A stretch of DNA of 64,000 nt from Meandrina meandrites. Its lineage: Eukaryota; Cnidaria; Anthozoa; Scleractinia; Meandrinidae. Below the pieces are notes generated by a model. It was not told the DNA's origin, searched no databases, and was given only the letters and a program-made list of their open reading frames with translations. The stretch is taken from positions 270,501-334,500 of the forward strand of contig OY855913.1 in NCBI GenBank assembly GCA_963693305.1, in the 5' to 3' direction. The position numbers and the translations under genes were made by a program. Shown here piece by piece: positions 25,401 to 38,165 of this stretch (positions within the stretch are counted from its first letter, which is position 1; each line of letters begins with the position of its first letter).

Positions 25401-28400
25401 TATTTTCGAGCTACCGTGAATGGCTCACTTTTTTCTGTGTTTTCTCGCATGTAAAACTTGGAAGTCAGTCTTCACACACTGCCACATGTTACAACGAAAA
25501 ACAAACTAACTTAAAAAAAAATTCCCTACAATAATAACAAATGTTAAAGCCATCGAAGATTGCTATCACAGCATTTACCAGAAATGTAAAGCCACCCTTA
25601 ACTGTTGACATTCATTGCAGAAATATAAAAAGTTGTTGTAAAAGTTTTCAAAACCTGTGCTCTGTGTGCAGAAACACACAGGTTTTGCTGTCAAAACTTG
25701 ACATGTTTGTGCTCCAAATGTTAATTGGTTCAGTTGAAGAACATGATGATTTGTCTGGACAACTTGAATGTTTTAACTAGGTATGAAAAAAGTGGAAAAA
25801 AGTTAGCCATTCACAGTAGGTTGAAAATGGAATTAAATGTTTTGCTCCAACCTTACCTTGTCTCGATGGAGTAGGAATTATTGTCATAATTTTTTCAATC
25901 TGATCTAAAGTTGATGTGCCTGGGAAAAGTGGCTTTCCTGCAATGAATATGAAATGCTTATATGAACATAACAGTTATAAACAAATCAGTAAAACCCAAT
26001 TTAAAAAATATGTAGGACAAAGTAAATTCAAGGGATTCAAAGTTACCTAAAAGCATTTCTCCTAGTATACACCCCAGTGACCACATGTCAACACCCTTTG
26101 TATATCTGATAAGAAAAAATAGCATCACTTTAATAAGGCTGTGTTATGTGTTAGACTTTTACAAGTTATTGTGACAAAACATCCAACTTCTGCACTGATG
26201 CTTTCTTGTTTACCTGGGTGAGGCTAAGAGAATTTCAGGTGCTCTGTACCAGCGGGTTGCTACATAATCTGTTAAACTGGGATCAGCGGCATCTTGTGTC
26301 ATACTTGTAACTGACCTGGCAAGGCCAAAGTCACACATCTGCAAGATATAACATAAAATTTTTCAAAACTTTATGACTACACCAAAGGCAGAAAGAGACC
26401 AATTTTCATTGAGAAAATAGCCAAAAAAATGTATTATATCAGTTTACTGTCGAAAGGGCAATAAAGGCTCAAAAAACATTAATCATTATACGTATAAGGT
26501 AAAAGCAACAATTATCGGTGTATCTTGCTATCAACACTGGTGCCATTTTTTAATACAAAATATTTGAATATTTTCATTATGATGATGGACATAATAAAAT
26601 TATACTCTTTCAATGACATTACTGATAGTATTGAGAAACAACTTACTTTGACAAAACACTCTGAATCAAGAAGAACATTACTTGGCTGCAAGAAAATGGA
26701 ATAATCATCTCTTAATATTGAGCATGCCACATGTGGAACAAAATAACATTTGGTTGATTGCTGCCTAAAACTTTACAAGTCATGATGGATGATTTTAGAT
26801 TAACTGATGGCTATAAATAGAATGTGTGTTTTCAAAGCCTTCTTACCTTTTACTACAGATTCACTGAAACTGATTGTGATCTAAATCATTTTGAAGTATG
26901 CATAATTATCTTAGGTCCATTAAAATTTCCCAAATTAAAAGAAACCTAAGACAAATTCTTTGGAATCAAGTAAAAGCTGTAATCTGGAAAAAAAATTCCA
27001 AAAAATAAATTCAGAAGAATATATACACAGGTGCAGCAAACAGATATTGTGAATCATATCAAATACCTTTTGGTCTCTGTGTATTACGTTTCCAGAGTGC
27101 AGGTACATAGTAGCCTTTAATATCTGTGGCAAAAATGATCACAATATTAAGAGTTTACAATATAACTTGCTATTTAAAGGGAAGTGCACTCTTGTGATTG
27201 ACGTCACAGAATGAGAGCTATTTATCAGGGCATATATAGTCTGAGAGTCAAAGAACGTGCCATTGACTTTACTGACCAGAATCATGGCCCTGGTATTTAG
27301 TGAATGTGGCATATAACAGGTTTTTAGTCACTCTGTACATGATTGATTCATTCCACCTAACATTTTTATTCAAGCCATTGATGCTGAAGTTATAACTCAA
27401 CCATAGAACTTAATATATATTAAATTTAGATTTCAAATGAAATTTTATTAACATTGTCATTTGGATTATTTTTCTCTTCTTTTTAAAATAATTAACTGAT
27501 GGTATAATTATTCTTTTTTGAATAATTATGTAATATGATCATACAGCCAACATAAAATCTGAAAGGCAGTCAACAAATTGTAGAAAAATGTATTTAAGTT
27601 TATATTCTGGGAATCATGGCAAGTTAAATTTAAAATAGTCTTGACTGTGGGAATTTTATTCTAATGACCACAGCACAATACAAAGAACACACGAACAATA
27701 TAAATTGATCAACCATGACAAAAGGACGTCATTGTGTTCAATGTCTTTCTCTTCCTATGAATAGACATGAAACAACAATTCATCACAGAAAACAATCACA
27801 TAAAAATTCCTCTAGGAACAGAAATTTGTAAAGTGCTACGTCAGATGGACCTTTTTGTCTACCTTAAGTTTATTGGGTTGTGATTTTTCATTTTTGATGA
27901 AGTGCTAATGGAAAGCAGGGTTGTAAACAGAAGCCAGCTACCAGCAAAACTCATAAATAAATACACTTCTGTCATTTTTTATGATCTTGGCTGGCAACTC
28001 TGCTGGTTATTCATCTGATTCTTGATGATTCAGCTGCCTACTCCAAAATTATAGCCACCTACTTCAAAACATAGTGACAACCCTAAAAAGGAATTTACTG
28101 TTCAAAGCATAACTCCCCAGGAAATGCGACATTAAAAAGGAATTTAATTTCCATACTCATTTCTCTATGTATTTTATAAATGTGCTAACATGATGTCAAC
28201 ATCAGGGCTTTAGCCAGCAAGAGGCAACACGAGGCACTTGCCTCGTCTAGTAGTTGAGAAAATAATTCCCCAGAGATTGATAGATTGATTTTTTATGTCA
28301 AAATACCTCCAAATAGATTGATTTTTATGTCAAAATACCTCCAAAGAAATGCTGAAAATAGTGTTTCCGAGCTTCTAGATTTCAAAATTATCTGGGAGGC

Positions 28401-31400
28401 ATTCCCGCAGATTCGCCATAACAGCTTGTGCCTTCGGTGATCCCAGATCTTGCCTTATCTGTGCCAAAAGGTTGGCTAAGACCTTGAACATGGAAGCTCA
28501 AAACAAACCTGTCTTGGTTGCTGTTTCAAGCATCAGGTTTTCATCAGAGCAAGTTCTATTTTCATTAATTTTAATTTAATAATAATAACATGTGTTTTGC
28601 AGGAAACAAAAATAAATCAGTACCTGGTACATAATATATCTTTTGTGTATATCTTTAAGAATGTTGCCTTTCTTTATCACATTGTGAAGATCTGTGTCTG
28701 TGAAAAAATGCAATTTGCTAACATTAGAACAAAATCATTCATAATTTATAGTATAAATCTGTTAATTGGTATTGTTGAACAAGTCTTGTACAACACCATA
28801 AATTGCAAGATTCTGGCATGTCAATAAGAAAACATGATCAAGGAACCAGTATGTTTTGGCCTACAAAGCTCTAAAAACACTGCATTAAGCAAGAGAGAAA
28901 AAATGTCAAAGAATTGCAGGTGATACCACAGGCAGCCCAGACGTTGTATTCGATTTTGGCGATTACGTTTTGTCTTCAGCCGATAAGGCAATGTATGAAA
29001 ATACTTTGAACATTACTCTAAATAGAAGTTGTATTAAAGATTTGAAAAACAATGTCTTACTTTATGTTTGCCTTACGTTATTTTGACATTTCTTTGCTCC
29101 TAGAGTGGGTTTAAAGCTGTTTAGACGAGTTTTTTCTTTCTGAGGTGTGCTTTCCCTAAAGAGAAACGAAAGGCAGGCGACCTAGTTCGCCAACGGTCCG
29201 CACTCGAAGCTCCATAAATCCCACAAAAATGGTCGAATCTCGCCAAAATTGCTTCAATACGGCCGTCGATAATTCTTCTTTCGATGTTCTTCGATTAAGG
29301 TTCCAAAGTTTATCTAAACCGCCCGAGAAACGCTCGTTTTCGAACGCTGGGTTTCCATTTTTGCTTTGTCTGAATGCGTGGTCAGTTATCTTGGGCACAA
29401 GATTCAAATTTTAGCTTAGCGACCGTGCCATAGCGACAAAAATCACCCTCAACCGTGGGGAGGCACAGGGCAATTTGCGTCATGCATTACACCGTGTGAT
29501 GGTCCCTGGGGAAATTTCACCGGAAACGTTAACTAAAAACACACTTGGCAAAACGCAACTAGCGAACTGATTTTAGCGCTTAGAACCACCGTTGGAATAA
29601 GCTTCAACTAAGAAAAGACTCTAACCAGCAAATGCAAAGTGTAACTGGTGACTAAAAAATTCGATTTTAGTGCTTAAAAGCACTGTCTAAAAAGACACAC
29701 CTAGCAAAGTGATTTTAGTGCTAAGAAGCACTGCTAAAGTAAGCTTCAGTTCAACAAACAAACAGTAAACAGTGCTTTTAAGTTAGCAGTCAGTTCAGAG
29801 CTTTCCCGCCGTTTTCAATTTGCATGACGCAAATTCCCCTGTGCCTCCCCACGGTTGAGGGCGATTTTTGTCGCTATGGCACGGTCGCTAAGCTAAAATT
29901 TGAATCTTGTGCCCAAGATAACTGACCACGCATTCAGACAAAGCAAAAATGGAAACCCAGCGCTCGAAAACGAGCGTTTCTCGGGCGGTTTAGATAAACT
30001 TTGGAACCTTAATCGAAGGACATCGAAAGAAGAATTATCGACGGCTGTATTGAAGCAATTTTGGCGAGATTCGACCATTTTTGTGGGATTTATGGAGCTT
30101 CGAGTGCGGACCGTTGGCAAACTAGGTCGCCTGCCTTTCGTTTCTCTTTAGGGAAAGCACACCTCAGAAAGAAAAAACTCGTCTAAACAGCTTTAAACCC
30201 ACTCTAGGAGCAAAGAAATGTCAAAATAACGTAAGGCAAACATAGAGTAAGACATTTTTTTTCAAATCTTTAATACAACTTCTATTTAGAGTAATGTTCA
30301 AAGTATTTTCATACATTGCCTTATCGGCTGAAGACAAAACGTAATCGCCAAAATCGAATACAACGTCTGGGCCGCCTGTGGTGATACATGTTATACTGAG
30401 TTTTGACCACAGATCTTTACAGCTGGAGCAATATATGTTAACTCAGAAACATTTTTATATGATGTGATACTATAAAACATTTTTATTTTTGTACAGAAAT
30501 TCATTTTTCTTGGCATTACTTTTATGTATAGTACATTTCACTTGAATGCAATAAAACTCAGGCTCAATATGTGGATTGAGTCATGGATAAAGTATGATTT
30601 AGCATTATCAAACTCCCAAACCCTTCAAACTCAGTCTATGCAATGTCAGTGTTAAGTTAGATTAGTCTGACAACCAAAACTTACAAAAAGTTATGCATAA
30701 CAATTTTGATTCCAAAAATTGAGTTTAACAATTGAGATGTTGGATTGACTACCCAGATCTTTTCATGCTAGTGACTGCAAATTTTCCAAAACGATATATG
30801 ACTTCATCCTGACACCCTGGGATTTTATAAACTTTCAAACTACGACAAACACAATCACGTATATTCCTCCACCATGAACGATTAACGCTATTATCGTTTT
30901 GATATTATCTCCATGTTTAACTATTCGTTAATTTTAAAATGTAGACCATGATAGAATTTGTCATATTGTCTCTTTAGCCTACAAATTATTTTTTCCGTCA
31001 AGCATTCAACAAGTGCATATAAATTGCGTGGAATATTATGTACACATGTAATCTATTAATATTTCCATATTTTGTACATGCACAGGTTTAAATGCCTAGA
31101 CGGAATAGTACCGTTGCCTAAACATTTTATCATCATATCTGTTTTATGTCATAGAAACCACTCTATATCGGGTCTGGAAATAAAATATCGAAAATTTTTA
31201 ACATTTAGCAAGAAAAACTGGTAAGCACAGCTTGCTCAATACTCCAACATGCAAATCATTTAGTGTTAATTATAAGAAAACAGACGCTATCGCATCTAAG
31301 CACAAACCAAACGAATGCTCTGCTGGCCTTGCCTTTCTACTTGAAAGAAACATGTTCTGAAAGTTTCTAAAGTTAAATGAATGGCAGGATTAATATAGCA

Positions 31401-32116
31401 TATGGCGTAATTTGCACTGTAGACTTAAAATTTTGACATTCATAATCAACTTACCCATATATTCAAAAACCAAGTAAATGTCCTTATCGTTGTCTGCCTT
31501 TATCACGTTTAGAAGTTTAATGATGTTTTCGTGGTCTCCAAATTCCTGAAATCAAAGACAGGACATGAGAAGCGGAAATCAACATTTTGCGGTGAAATAA
31601 AAGAAGCGCTACACAAATATCCCCTGAGAAATTATTTAACATTAACAAAGTCACTTGAATTTACATACCTGAAGAAAACAAATCTCGCGAAAGGTCCGCT
31701 GAAGTGAAAGTTAAAATAAAAACACAGATGAGTGGAGATGATTCATGTACTCAAGCAAGCAAAACTGTTCACCGATCATGGAAAAATGGCGCCCAAAACA
31801 CGAGGCATTCACCTCATATCACGCATTTATAAAACATACCTGAGCGTCTGTTTGGTTTCTAAAAGCATCGAAAATCTTTTTCACAGCGACAACTTCCCCT
31901 GTTCGTCGATCTATAGCCTTCCAGACAATTCCATATGCCTATAAACAGCGATAAACTAAGTAAAATCGAACAAACGCCGGCAAAACTATAACCACTGAAG
32001 AATTATGGCGCGTATCGCGCCAAATCATAACGACACAAGCAGGGACCTACTCCTTTTCCTAAGCGCTTTTTGATTTCATACTTCTTGGTTATGTGAGCAT
32101 CAATTTCGGCACTCAT
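22498..32116 (-). CDS. MAPK15: Mitogen-activated protein kinase 15 (ERK7/ERK8)
   Basis: Atypical MAP kinase. Fourteen exons on the minus strand: 32116-32051, 31938-31840, 31698-31669, 31545-31455, 28697-28624, 27123-27067, 26685-26647, 26338-26214, 26105-26047, 25937-25857, 25131-24833, 24639-24313, 24140-24009, 22659-22498. Sum 1641 nt, 546 residues, close to human MAPK15 (544). Visible: glycine loop [14 protein letters not shown]-binding Lys42 in VAVKK, HRDQKPSN (135-142, the Gln being typical of this kinase), DFG at 155-157, activation loop T175-D176-Y177, and [10 protein letters not shown] at the kinase end, followed by a basic, Ser/Pro-rich tail. The start ATG begins [20 protein letters not shown], as expected. 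The last exon must be read from VPAQRPP by phase; the longer open frame there (MFLISRFQ) is a shadow. The exon at 28697-28624 is short and easily missed. Confidence 0.95.
22710..23341. mobile_element. piggyBac-like TTAA-flanked non-autonomous element, copy B
   Basis: Same structure as 14235-14863: TTAA at both ends, inverted ends GACGGAATCCGCCAGGA, and the same duplicated internal segment. It lies in the last MAPK15 intron. The two copies are nearly identical over about 630 bp. Confidence 0.75.
23490..23555 (-). repeat. tRNA-like SINE head fragment
   Basis: On the minus strand CCAAGTGGTTAGAGTGCCC resembles a polymerase III A box and GGGTTTGGTTCCCG a B box about 20 bp later. It lies in the last MAPK15 intron. 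No mature tRNA fold was verified. Confidence 0.35.
28927..30380. mobile_element. Large hairpin transposon in MAPK15 intron
   Basis: Arms of about 560 bp (28927-29486 and 29822-30380) are near-identical reverse complements around a loop of about 335 bp with repeated TTTTAGTGCTTAAAAGCAC-type motifs. The ends are CACAGGC...GCCTGTG. Flanking direct repeats GTGATAC at 28920-28926 and 30381-30387 are exact (8 bp if the right end is shifted one base). Each arm carries the same 83-codon open frame (29407-29156 minus and 29900-30151 plus). No known transposase domain. Confidence 0.8.
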
Positions 32117-34436
32117 GATAGAAAACCTTGCCACAACCCAGCGAATACCTCACCATGAATTCTACTAAACTTATGGACAATACAGCTTTGCTTTGTGGTT
32201 TAAAACAGAATGCAATCGATTCTGTGTTGTGATTGGTCGACGTAAATGGTTTATTGTAAACAGTTGCTATGGCACTGACGGGAGGCCAGCCGATGATGTC
32301 ATGATATCTGTTTTTGGACCTACTTGCAAGTACATATGACTTCCTTGTCACATAGCAGAAAATAATCCATTCCACTTGTAGTTTTTTTTTTCTGAATCAC
32401 ACATAAACCGTGTCATTAAAAAAACCGAGAAAGGAAACCTAAAGTTTTGAATTCGCTGCGGTTTGCCGATGACGCATTTTTCAAAAGTGTATTGCGTCCT
32501 TTCTCGTTAACCACGACATCCCGGTGAGCTTCAGTAAGCTTAAAATTTACTTCAAAAGTGATGTTCAGTGTAGCAGATCTAAATTTAATGTCAGTCACAT
32601 TATCTATTCTGTGCGCAGGTCACATATCATGATATCTACTTTGTGCGTCAGATTTAGCAGTCATCCTTATCTTTATTGAACAACCTTGTTAAATGGTTGT
32701 AACTTGATCTTATTATGGAATCACAAGTAATAATAATAACAAAAATAAAAGATTTGTATAGCGCTATATCCATGGCTCATGGCGCTTTACATTCTAATAG
32801 AATTAAAAACAAAAATTGCATTTTAAAACTGGCACAGTTGATTAGCCTTGATAAAAGCTTGAACTGCTATGGCAAGCACGGCTATGTCACATGTACAAAA
32901 GGATAAAAATTGAAAGGTTCTTTATGATCCTTTACTGATCAAACCTTCTGTGCACGGTGTCATCGAATCATAAATCTCCATCTCTTTTCACCAAAAGATA
33001 TGAGTGCTCCATAATCTAATGAATTTTGCAAAGATTACCGCGATCAAGTGAGCATTTGAGAAGCTGTCAATCACTACTGGTGCACGTCAAAAGAACAAAT
33101 GAAATTACTTTTTATAAAACCTGTATTAAAAAACCTGAAAAACTCGTGACTGCTGTGTGCCGAAAGTGGCCATAAAAATGCTATATCCACTGTCAGTGAC
33201 ACCTATATACCGTATGTCAGAAAAAAAGGCGATTCCGCAATTTCCAGTGCTTTGACCTCTGCCAAGATGCCAACTATGGCTGACTTAATGTACGTGGAAA
33301 ACTGAGAAGTCCATATACCGAAAGGAAAACTGAACCACTGGGGAAAGTGTAGATGACATCTGTACTAACTGTTTTACTGCAAAAGAACTTCAGTATGCAA
33401 TAGTCACTAAAACAATTAGTGAGGGAATAAAAACGTCCTTCACTTCTAATATCAGATGATATTATTTTTTTGCTCACAACAAAAAATTATCTGAAAAGTT
33501 ATTACATCCTTTACTAACTACAAGGTTTAGGATAAATATTACACCATTTCTAACAATGTAGCGATACTCTATCCTTCACGAGGTATTTTAGTACTGACGA
33601 CGTAAGGATTTTTCAACGCTCGAGGCATACAAATATCATCTTTCAATACAGTCCTACTGCAGCAAACGGCAAAAGGCGAATATCTCCCTAACCGGCGGCT
33701 TAACGTACCGCGCACTTGTAGTAACTCTCCCACGGTAAGAAGGTAAAGTCTGCATCAAGCCAAGAGGCCCATACCGGGGGAGCCTATCCCGGTTTCCGTA
33801 CCATTAAGCGACTGGGAGTATTTCTTCTCCCCCCTGGAAGTGATGACGTGCTAGTCCATCGCAGGGTTACCCCCGGCTAGCATTATGTCGCCGGTGCCCA
33901 TTAATTTATACACCTGGGTAGAGAGAAGCACTATGAGAGTAACAGTAACACTTTCCAAGACAAAAGACGAGAAGCGATTGAGAGGAAGACCAGGAAAGAG
34001 AAGACGGATGTGGTTGGCATCCCGAGAAGCAGCGGCTGTTTTAGCACAAGCCAATGCGTCTGTGCATGTGTGTTGCCAATCAGATTGACAGTTTGTCAGT
34101 AGTCATACCAAAATGGACCAGGGATCGGTTCTACTTTTTTAATGCATTGACTATGCACTGGGTTTATTCTGTATTTGTGGAACAAGTTATTTTTACCATA
34201 AACACACTACAAACACTATAACAATCTATCCAACATTTTATTTTAACGACAGTTTACAAAAGCTAGCACAGAATGTTTCATCGCTGCCTCAAAAACTGAC
34301 ACAGAAAAGGGTTGAAACGAGCGACTTTTTGTTGCGTCTTTTTTTCGTTTTTTTTATTACACAATAGTGGCTGGCATCACAGTAGTCGAGTGGAGTTTGT
34401 CCCAATTGATATCCCAAATGTACAGTTCCAAACTGT
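32117..34436. other. Intergenic region between MAPK15 and the class II aldolase gene
   Basis: The likely MAPK15 promoter lies just above 32117. Otherwise AT-rich with a repeat-like segment near 32755-32795 (GCGCTATATCCATGGCTC then GGCGCTTTAC) and the SINE body at 33741-33930. TTTATT at 34237-34242 is a possible minus-strand polyadenylation signal for the aldolase gene. No gene recognised. Confidence 0.55.
33741..33930 (-). mobile_element. SINE body, truncated copy
   Basis: Shares CCTATCCCGGTTTCC, GTGCTAGTCCATCGCAGG-type and CACCTGGGTAGAGAGAAGCA blocks with 56672-56811, in the same order and orientation, but the tRNA-like head is absent. Confidence 0.6.
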
Positions 34437-36705
34437 TCATTCCGTATAGTCTGGACACTCTTTTGCAAGAATCCTTTTCATGCTTTCAAAAAGAGCATTG
34501 GAAAACATATCTCTTACTCCTGGACCGTCCAGCTGTTGATTTGATAGCTTGGCAAGTTCGTCTGGTAATTCAAACAGTTCTTGTCCCGTCGACATGGCGA
34601 GCACCTGAGAAAAGATGGAAACTATCTTCAGTTACACGATTGGGATTCTGTACGCGATAAAGCTTTGAATTATGAACTCAAGCAATGTTCATTGATATCT
34701 AAATCCCCCATGAGGCCAGTGGCAGTGGGGTAGAATGTACTGAAAGGAGGCTTAACCTAGCTAAGCTAACGTCAGGGGTGGGGGAAGGAGATTTCTGAAA
34801 CTAGATCAAGTTAGGATTTGGATTTGATCATTTATATTAGCCGGGGCTTTAGAAGCAAAATTGGAACAACAAGCTCTTTTTATAATAATATATGCTTCCC
34901 AACGAATATACTCCCACCAAAAGTCTTTTAAGAGAAGCAAGCCCAAGAATTATAAGGTACGTTATGATTACCTGTGTCATACAAGCACGCTCTAAGTAAT
35001 ACACGTCGTCAACAGCTTTAGCGGCATTAGGTGCCACCACCAGCACCCCGTGATTACACATGAACAGCACTGATTTATCCCCAAGCTGCTTTGCTGTGCG
35101 CGTGCCTTCTTCATCATCTGTGCTGAGCCCGCTATACTCTCGGTCGTAAGCGATGCGGTTATAAAACAGACAAGAGTTCTGATGATACATTCCAAGTTTG
35201 GGATTTTTCAAGGTCCCTAAAAATGATAAAAGACTGTAATTGTATGGAGCATTTTTATGTACATGATTCCAACGCAAGTGGGCTTAACAATCATGTGAAC
35301 ACACCGACGATACCGCTATTACAGAACAATTGGGACATCTGCTATCATCGCTCAGATTAATTTAGATCATAAACAATCTGACAATACAACCGCTATGTTT
35401 TTTAAAAGGTTCTCCGTACCCTCCAATAATCATTTCAACTGTAAGGAACTCGTCAGGAGGCTTTCTGATCCTCTCTATATCTTGGCAACGCTTTGCTCGC
35501 AGGGAAGAGAGGGTCTTCATTTATCTTGCACGTAGATGAACCCAGGACAATATGATTACATACTTACACGTCTTCATGAACCCGGAACAATATGTGTCCC
35601 CATACATGAGGTACCTACCGAGACAGACAGCATCACTGGGCTACTAAGGTTACGTTTACCCGGGATCGTCCGGGCCTGATTGCAGGTCCAGTTTTTGGTC
35701 CGTTTGGATCCGTTCAGTTCCGGACCGTTTTTAACCGGCCCCATGTACGTGTAAACACAGCCTTAGTAACGCACTAAAATCCATCAGTACCTATTGCTGT
35801 ACAATATGGCGGGTGCAAGTGGAACGCACAAACTGCGTCTGGTCGAGTTTGATGAACTCCCGTGTGAATAGTGGATGCGGATGTTTCCACTTCGCCTTTT
35901 CCTTCAACCACTTCACGTTTCTCGTTCAGTCCAACAAACGACGACGCTTTGACCTGAAAAAATCAATCATGGAAACGGTTGAGGAACATTAATCAATAAC
36001 GGAATAAACTATTAATATAGTAACGAAGTCGAAATAGAATGATAATTTTTCCCACCTCGCTCCAGTACAGTCCATATGGGACGATCAACATCACGTCTCC
36101 CTTGCCACTAGCTGCAGGAGCCATCATACTCAAATGATTGCATACTCCTTCATGTAAGTTGTATTTTTCGAAAATACGATAACAAGCTGCTAAATCAACT
36201 CGTCGTCGCCAATTTTCCGACCGCGCCTCCTCGACTGAGAGAACTTTTGAAGCAGTGCTGCTCTGCCTACGTTGCGGGATACTTCGGATTGACGAGTGAC
36301 ATTCTGTCTTGAGTTGATTCACGAAGCGCGAAGGTTTGGAAAGGAAACAAATCGCTGCTGTAGTACTCTTTATCCTGCTCAACCTGACAAGAAACAAAAC
36401 CAGCAGATGATAGTTGGGCTCGTAGTTTAATAACTAAGGGTTATTTTTACGCAACGAGGCGATATGTGATTTATTCACCGAGCCCTCGGTGAATATTCAC
36501 ATATTCACAAGGCGCCAACAAATAGCCGGCTTTTTCTTCACCTCAGTGGGGTTTTCGGCTAAAAAGAACCCCAGAAATCATTGATTTTCAGAAGAGAGAA
36601 TTCCATAATTCCATTTGTTTCAAGTTTAAAATATAGATTAGGAAAATAATAGCTCCAACACAAAGAAAAATTCCACAAGTTTTTTTCACGGGGGTAATAC
36701 CTCAT
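34437..36705 (-). CDS. Class II aldolase/adducin head-domain protein, probably mitochondrial
   Basis: Five coding exons on the minus strand: 36705-36701 (proposed), 36383-36056, 35953-35791, 35216-34972, 34604-34437 (stop TGA). Sum 909 nt, 302 residues. The fold is shown by RVDLAACYRIFEKYNLHEG, CNHLSMMAP, the metal-binding pair H156-L-H158 in AFHLHPPYC, and H221 in CNHGVLV. The metal role of these histidines is family knowledge. The first about 45 residues are rich in Arg, Ser and Thr, like a mitochondrial presequence. The large second exon begins at a strong acceptor (TTTGTTTCTTGTCAG) without an in-frame ATG before the domain. Upstream, ATGAG followed by GTATTA gives the start in the right phase (M-R-L-S-R). 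The substrate is unknown; similar proteins are usually annotated only as putative class II aldolases. Confidence 0.88.
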
Positions 36706-38165
36706 TTTTCGAAGATTAATGGGGTGGATGGCAGTGTATATTTCAAGAAAACCTGAAAAATATCAAAAATAAGAGAAAACATTAAACATTTGAGAAGACC
36801 GCTTGAAACAAGAGAAAATGAAACCAATCAGGCGAATTTTGATTCTATTACATATTGTTACCAAAATCTCTTGCTTGCTGGTCTCGATCACGTTAATTAG
36901 GTAGGAATGAGATTGATAACGTCGTCTTTTATGTGAACTTAAAATATTGACTGTTTTTAGTGCGTGAAAAGAATATACAATCCGTTGTTTTGCTATTGTT
37001 CTCAGCTCATTATTTTTATCCCCACACCTCTACCTATGAAATTGAAAGCCTCAACCAGCCTTTTAGACACTCAAATAAACAAGGTTACGTAATGTATCCC
37101 CCCTGACTGAACACGGAAAACCGAGCAGGTTACACCCTTTATTCAGCGGACAGCTACAGCGGCCAAAGGTCCCGCATTATTCCATTCCATTCCACATTAT
37201 TATAAAAAGGTGCGAGATCATTTTGTTGCATTGCCTCCTTTTTGTGTGAGATAAAATAAGTGACGTCATCAGTGACTATTTATTTTCTCGTAAAATGTAG
37301 TTCATAGCAGTGAGCCTTTACTTAACAATCTTCCGTAAATTATGAGCCCTTTCGTTGAAAAAAATATATTTTACGGTCGCAAGAGACTTTAGACTCAGTT
37401 TCTAGCCGTGGGTGTTTTGGTGCGCTAGACGGCTAAGCCTTGATTCAACGGACTATCCCAAGGGATGGGCGAATGAAAATAGAGGTTCGAGAGAGGTAGT
37501 GTCTTACTGTGGAAAGGAAACGAGGTTCTGTCCAAGGTCTGACCGTTTTGTTACGTCATCAAGCTGTGTCCATTCATTGCTGTAGGGATATCAAATTTGC
37601 TAAAATATAATCTTGCCAGTTGTAGTTTCATACTTATGACACCAGCAGTTTCTAAGAGATTTTAAAAAGAATGACGTTATTTTTTCCTGTAAACGGTAAA
37701 AATTCCACTTCTGCCGTCTGCCGTTTATACGCGGAAATGAGTTAGCTTCTGTTTGTGTTTGTCGTGAATGTGTGATTTTCCCTGTTTTTCCGAGGGATTT
37801 TTTTTTAGAATTCGATCAAAAAGATTACAAAATGGAACGCACGCTCACGTTTGCCGACTTACAGATCAAACAGTGAAGGAGGTTTACTTTGCACTCTTTG
37901 CGCGAGGGATATTAACCAATCAAATTTCTTCTGCAAGATCACGTGAGTAGGGCCGAATTTGAAACACGCGACAAAACGTTGTGCCGTCGTCAGTTGAGTG
38001 GTTGAACTGTCTTTGGAAGGGACTTTGAAAGACGCTGAAAGTTGAGCTGATCGTTAACACAAGCAAATCAATTTATAACAAAAGCGGTTGTTTAATTCTA
38101 CGTGAAGTTGTCGGTGTAAAGTCAATGACACAGAACTTGTTTACCGTTAGCTCGACTTGGTAAAA
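36706..38165. other. Divergent intergenic region between class II aldolase and stathmin
   Basis: About 1.46 kb separating the two start codons, so promoters of both genes probably lie here along with 5' UTR. I see no clear TATA box, ORF or repeat. Confidence 0.5.

Noticed and set aside
28927..30380. CRISPR-like or regulatory repeat interpretation of the MAPK15 intron loop
   Set aside because: The repeats are few, unequal and inside an inverted-repeat transposon in a eukaryotic gene.
33885..34088. 67-codon ORF with an Arg-rich segment as a small gene
   Set aside because: It starts inside a SINE body and has no conserved domain or context support.
36056..36397. Start of the class II aldolase protein at 36397 (MFLVRLSRIK)
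   Set aside because: The first codon there is TTG, and the sequence before GTTGAGC is a polypyrimidine tract ending in CAG, so this is an acceptor site and not a start.
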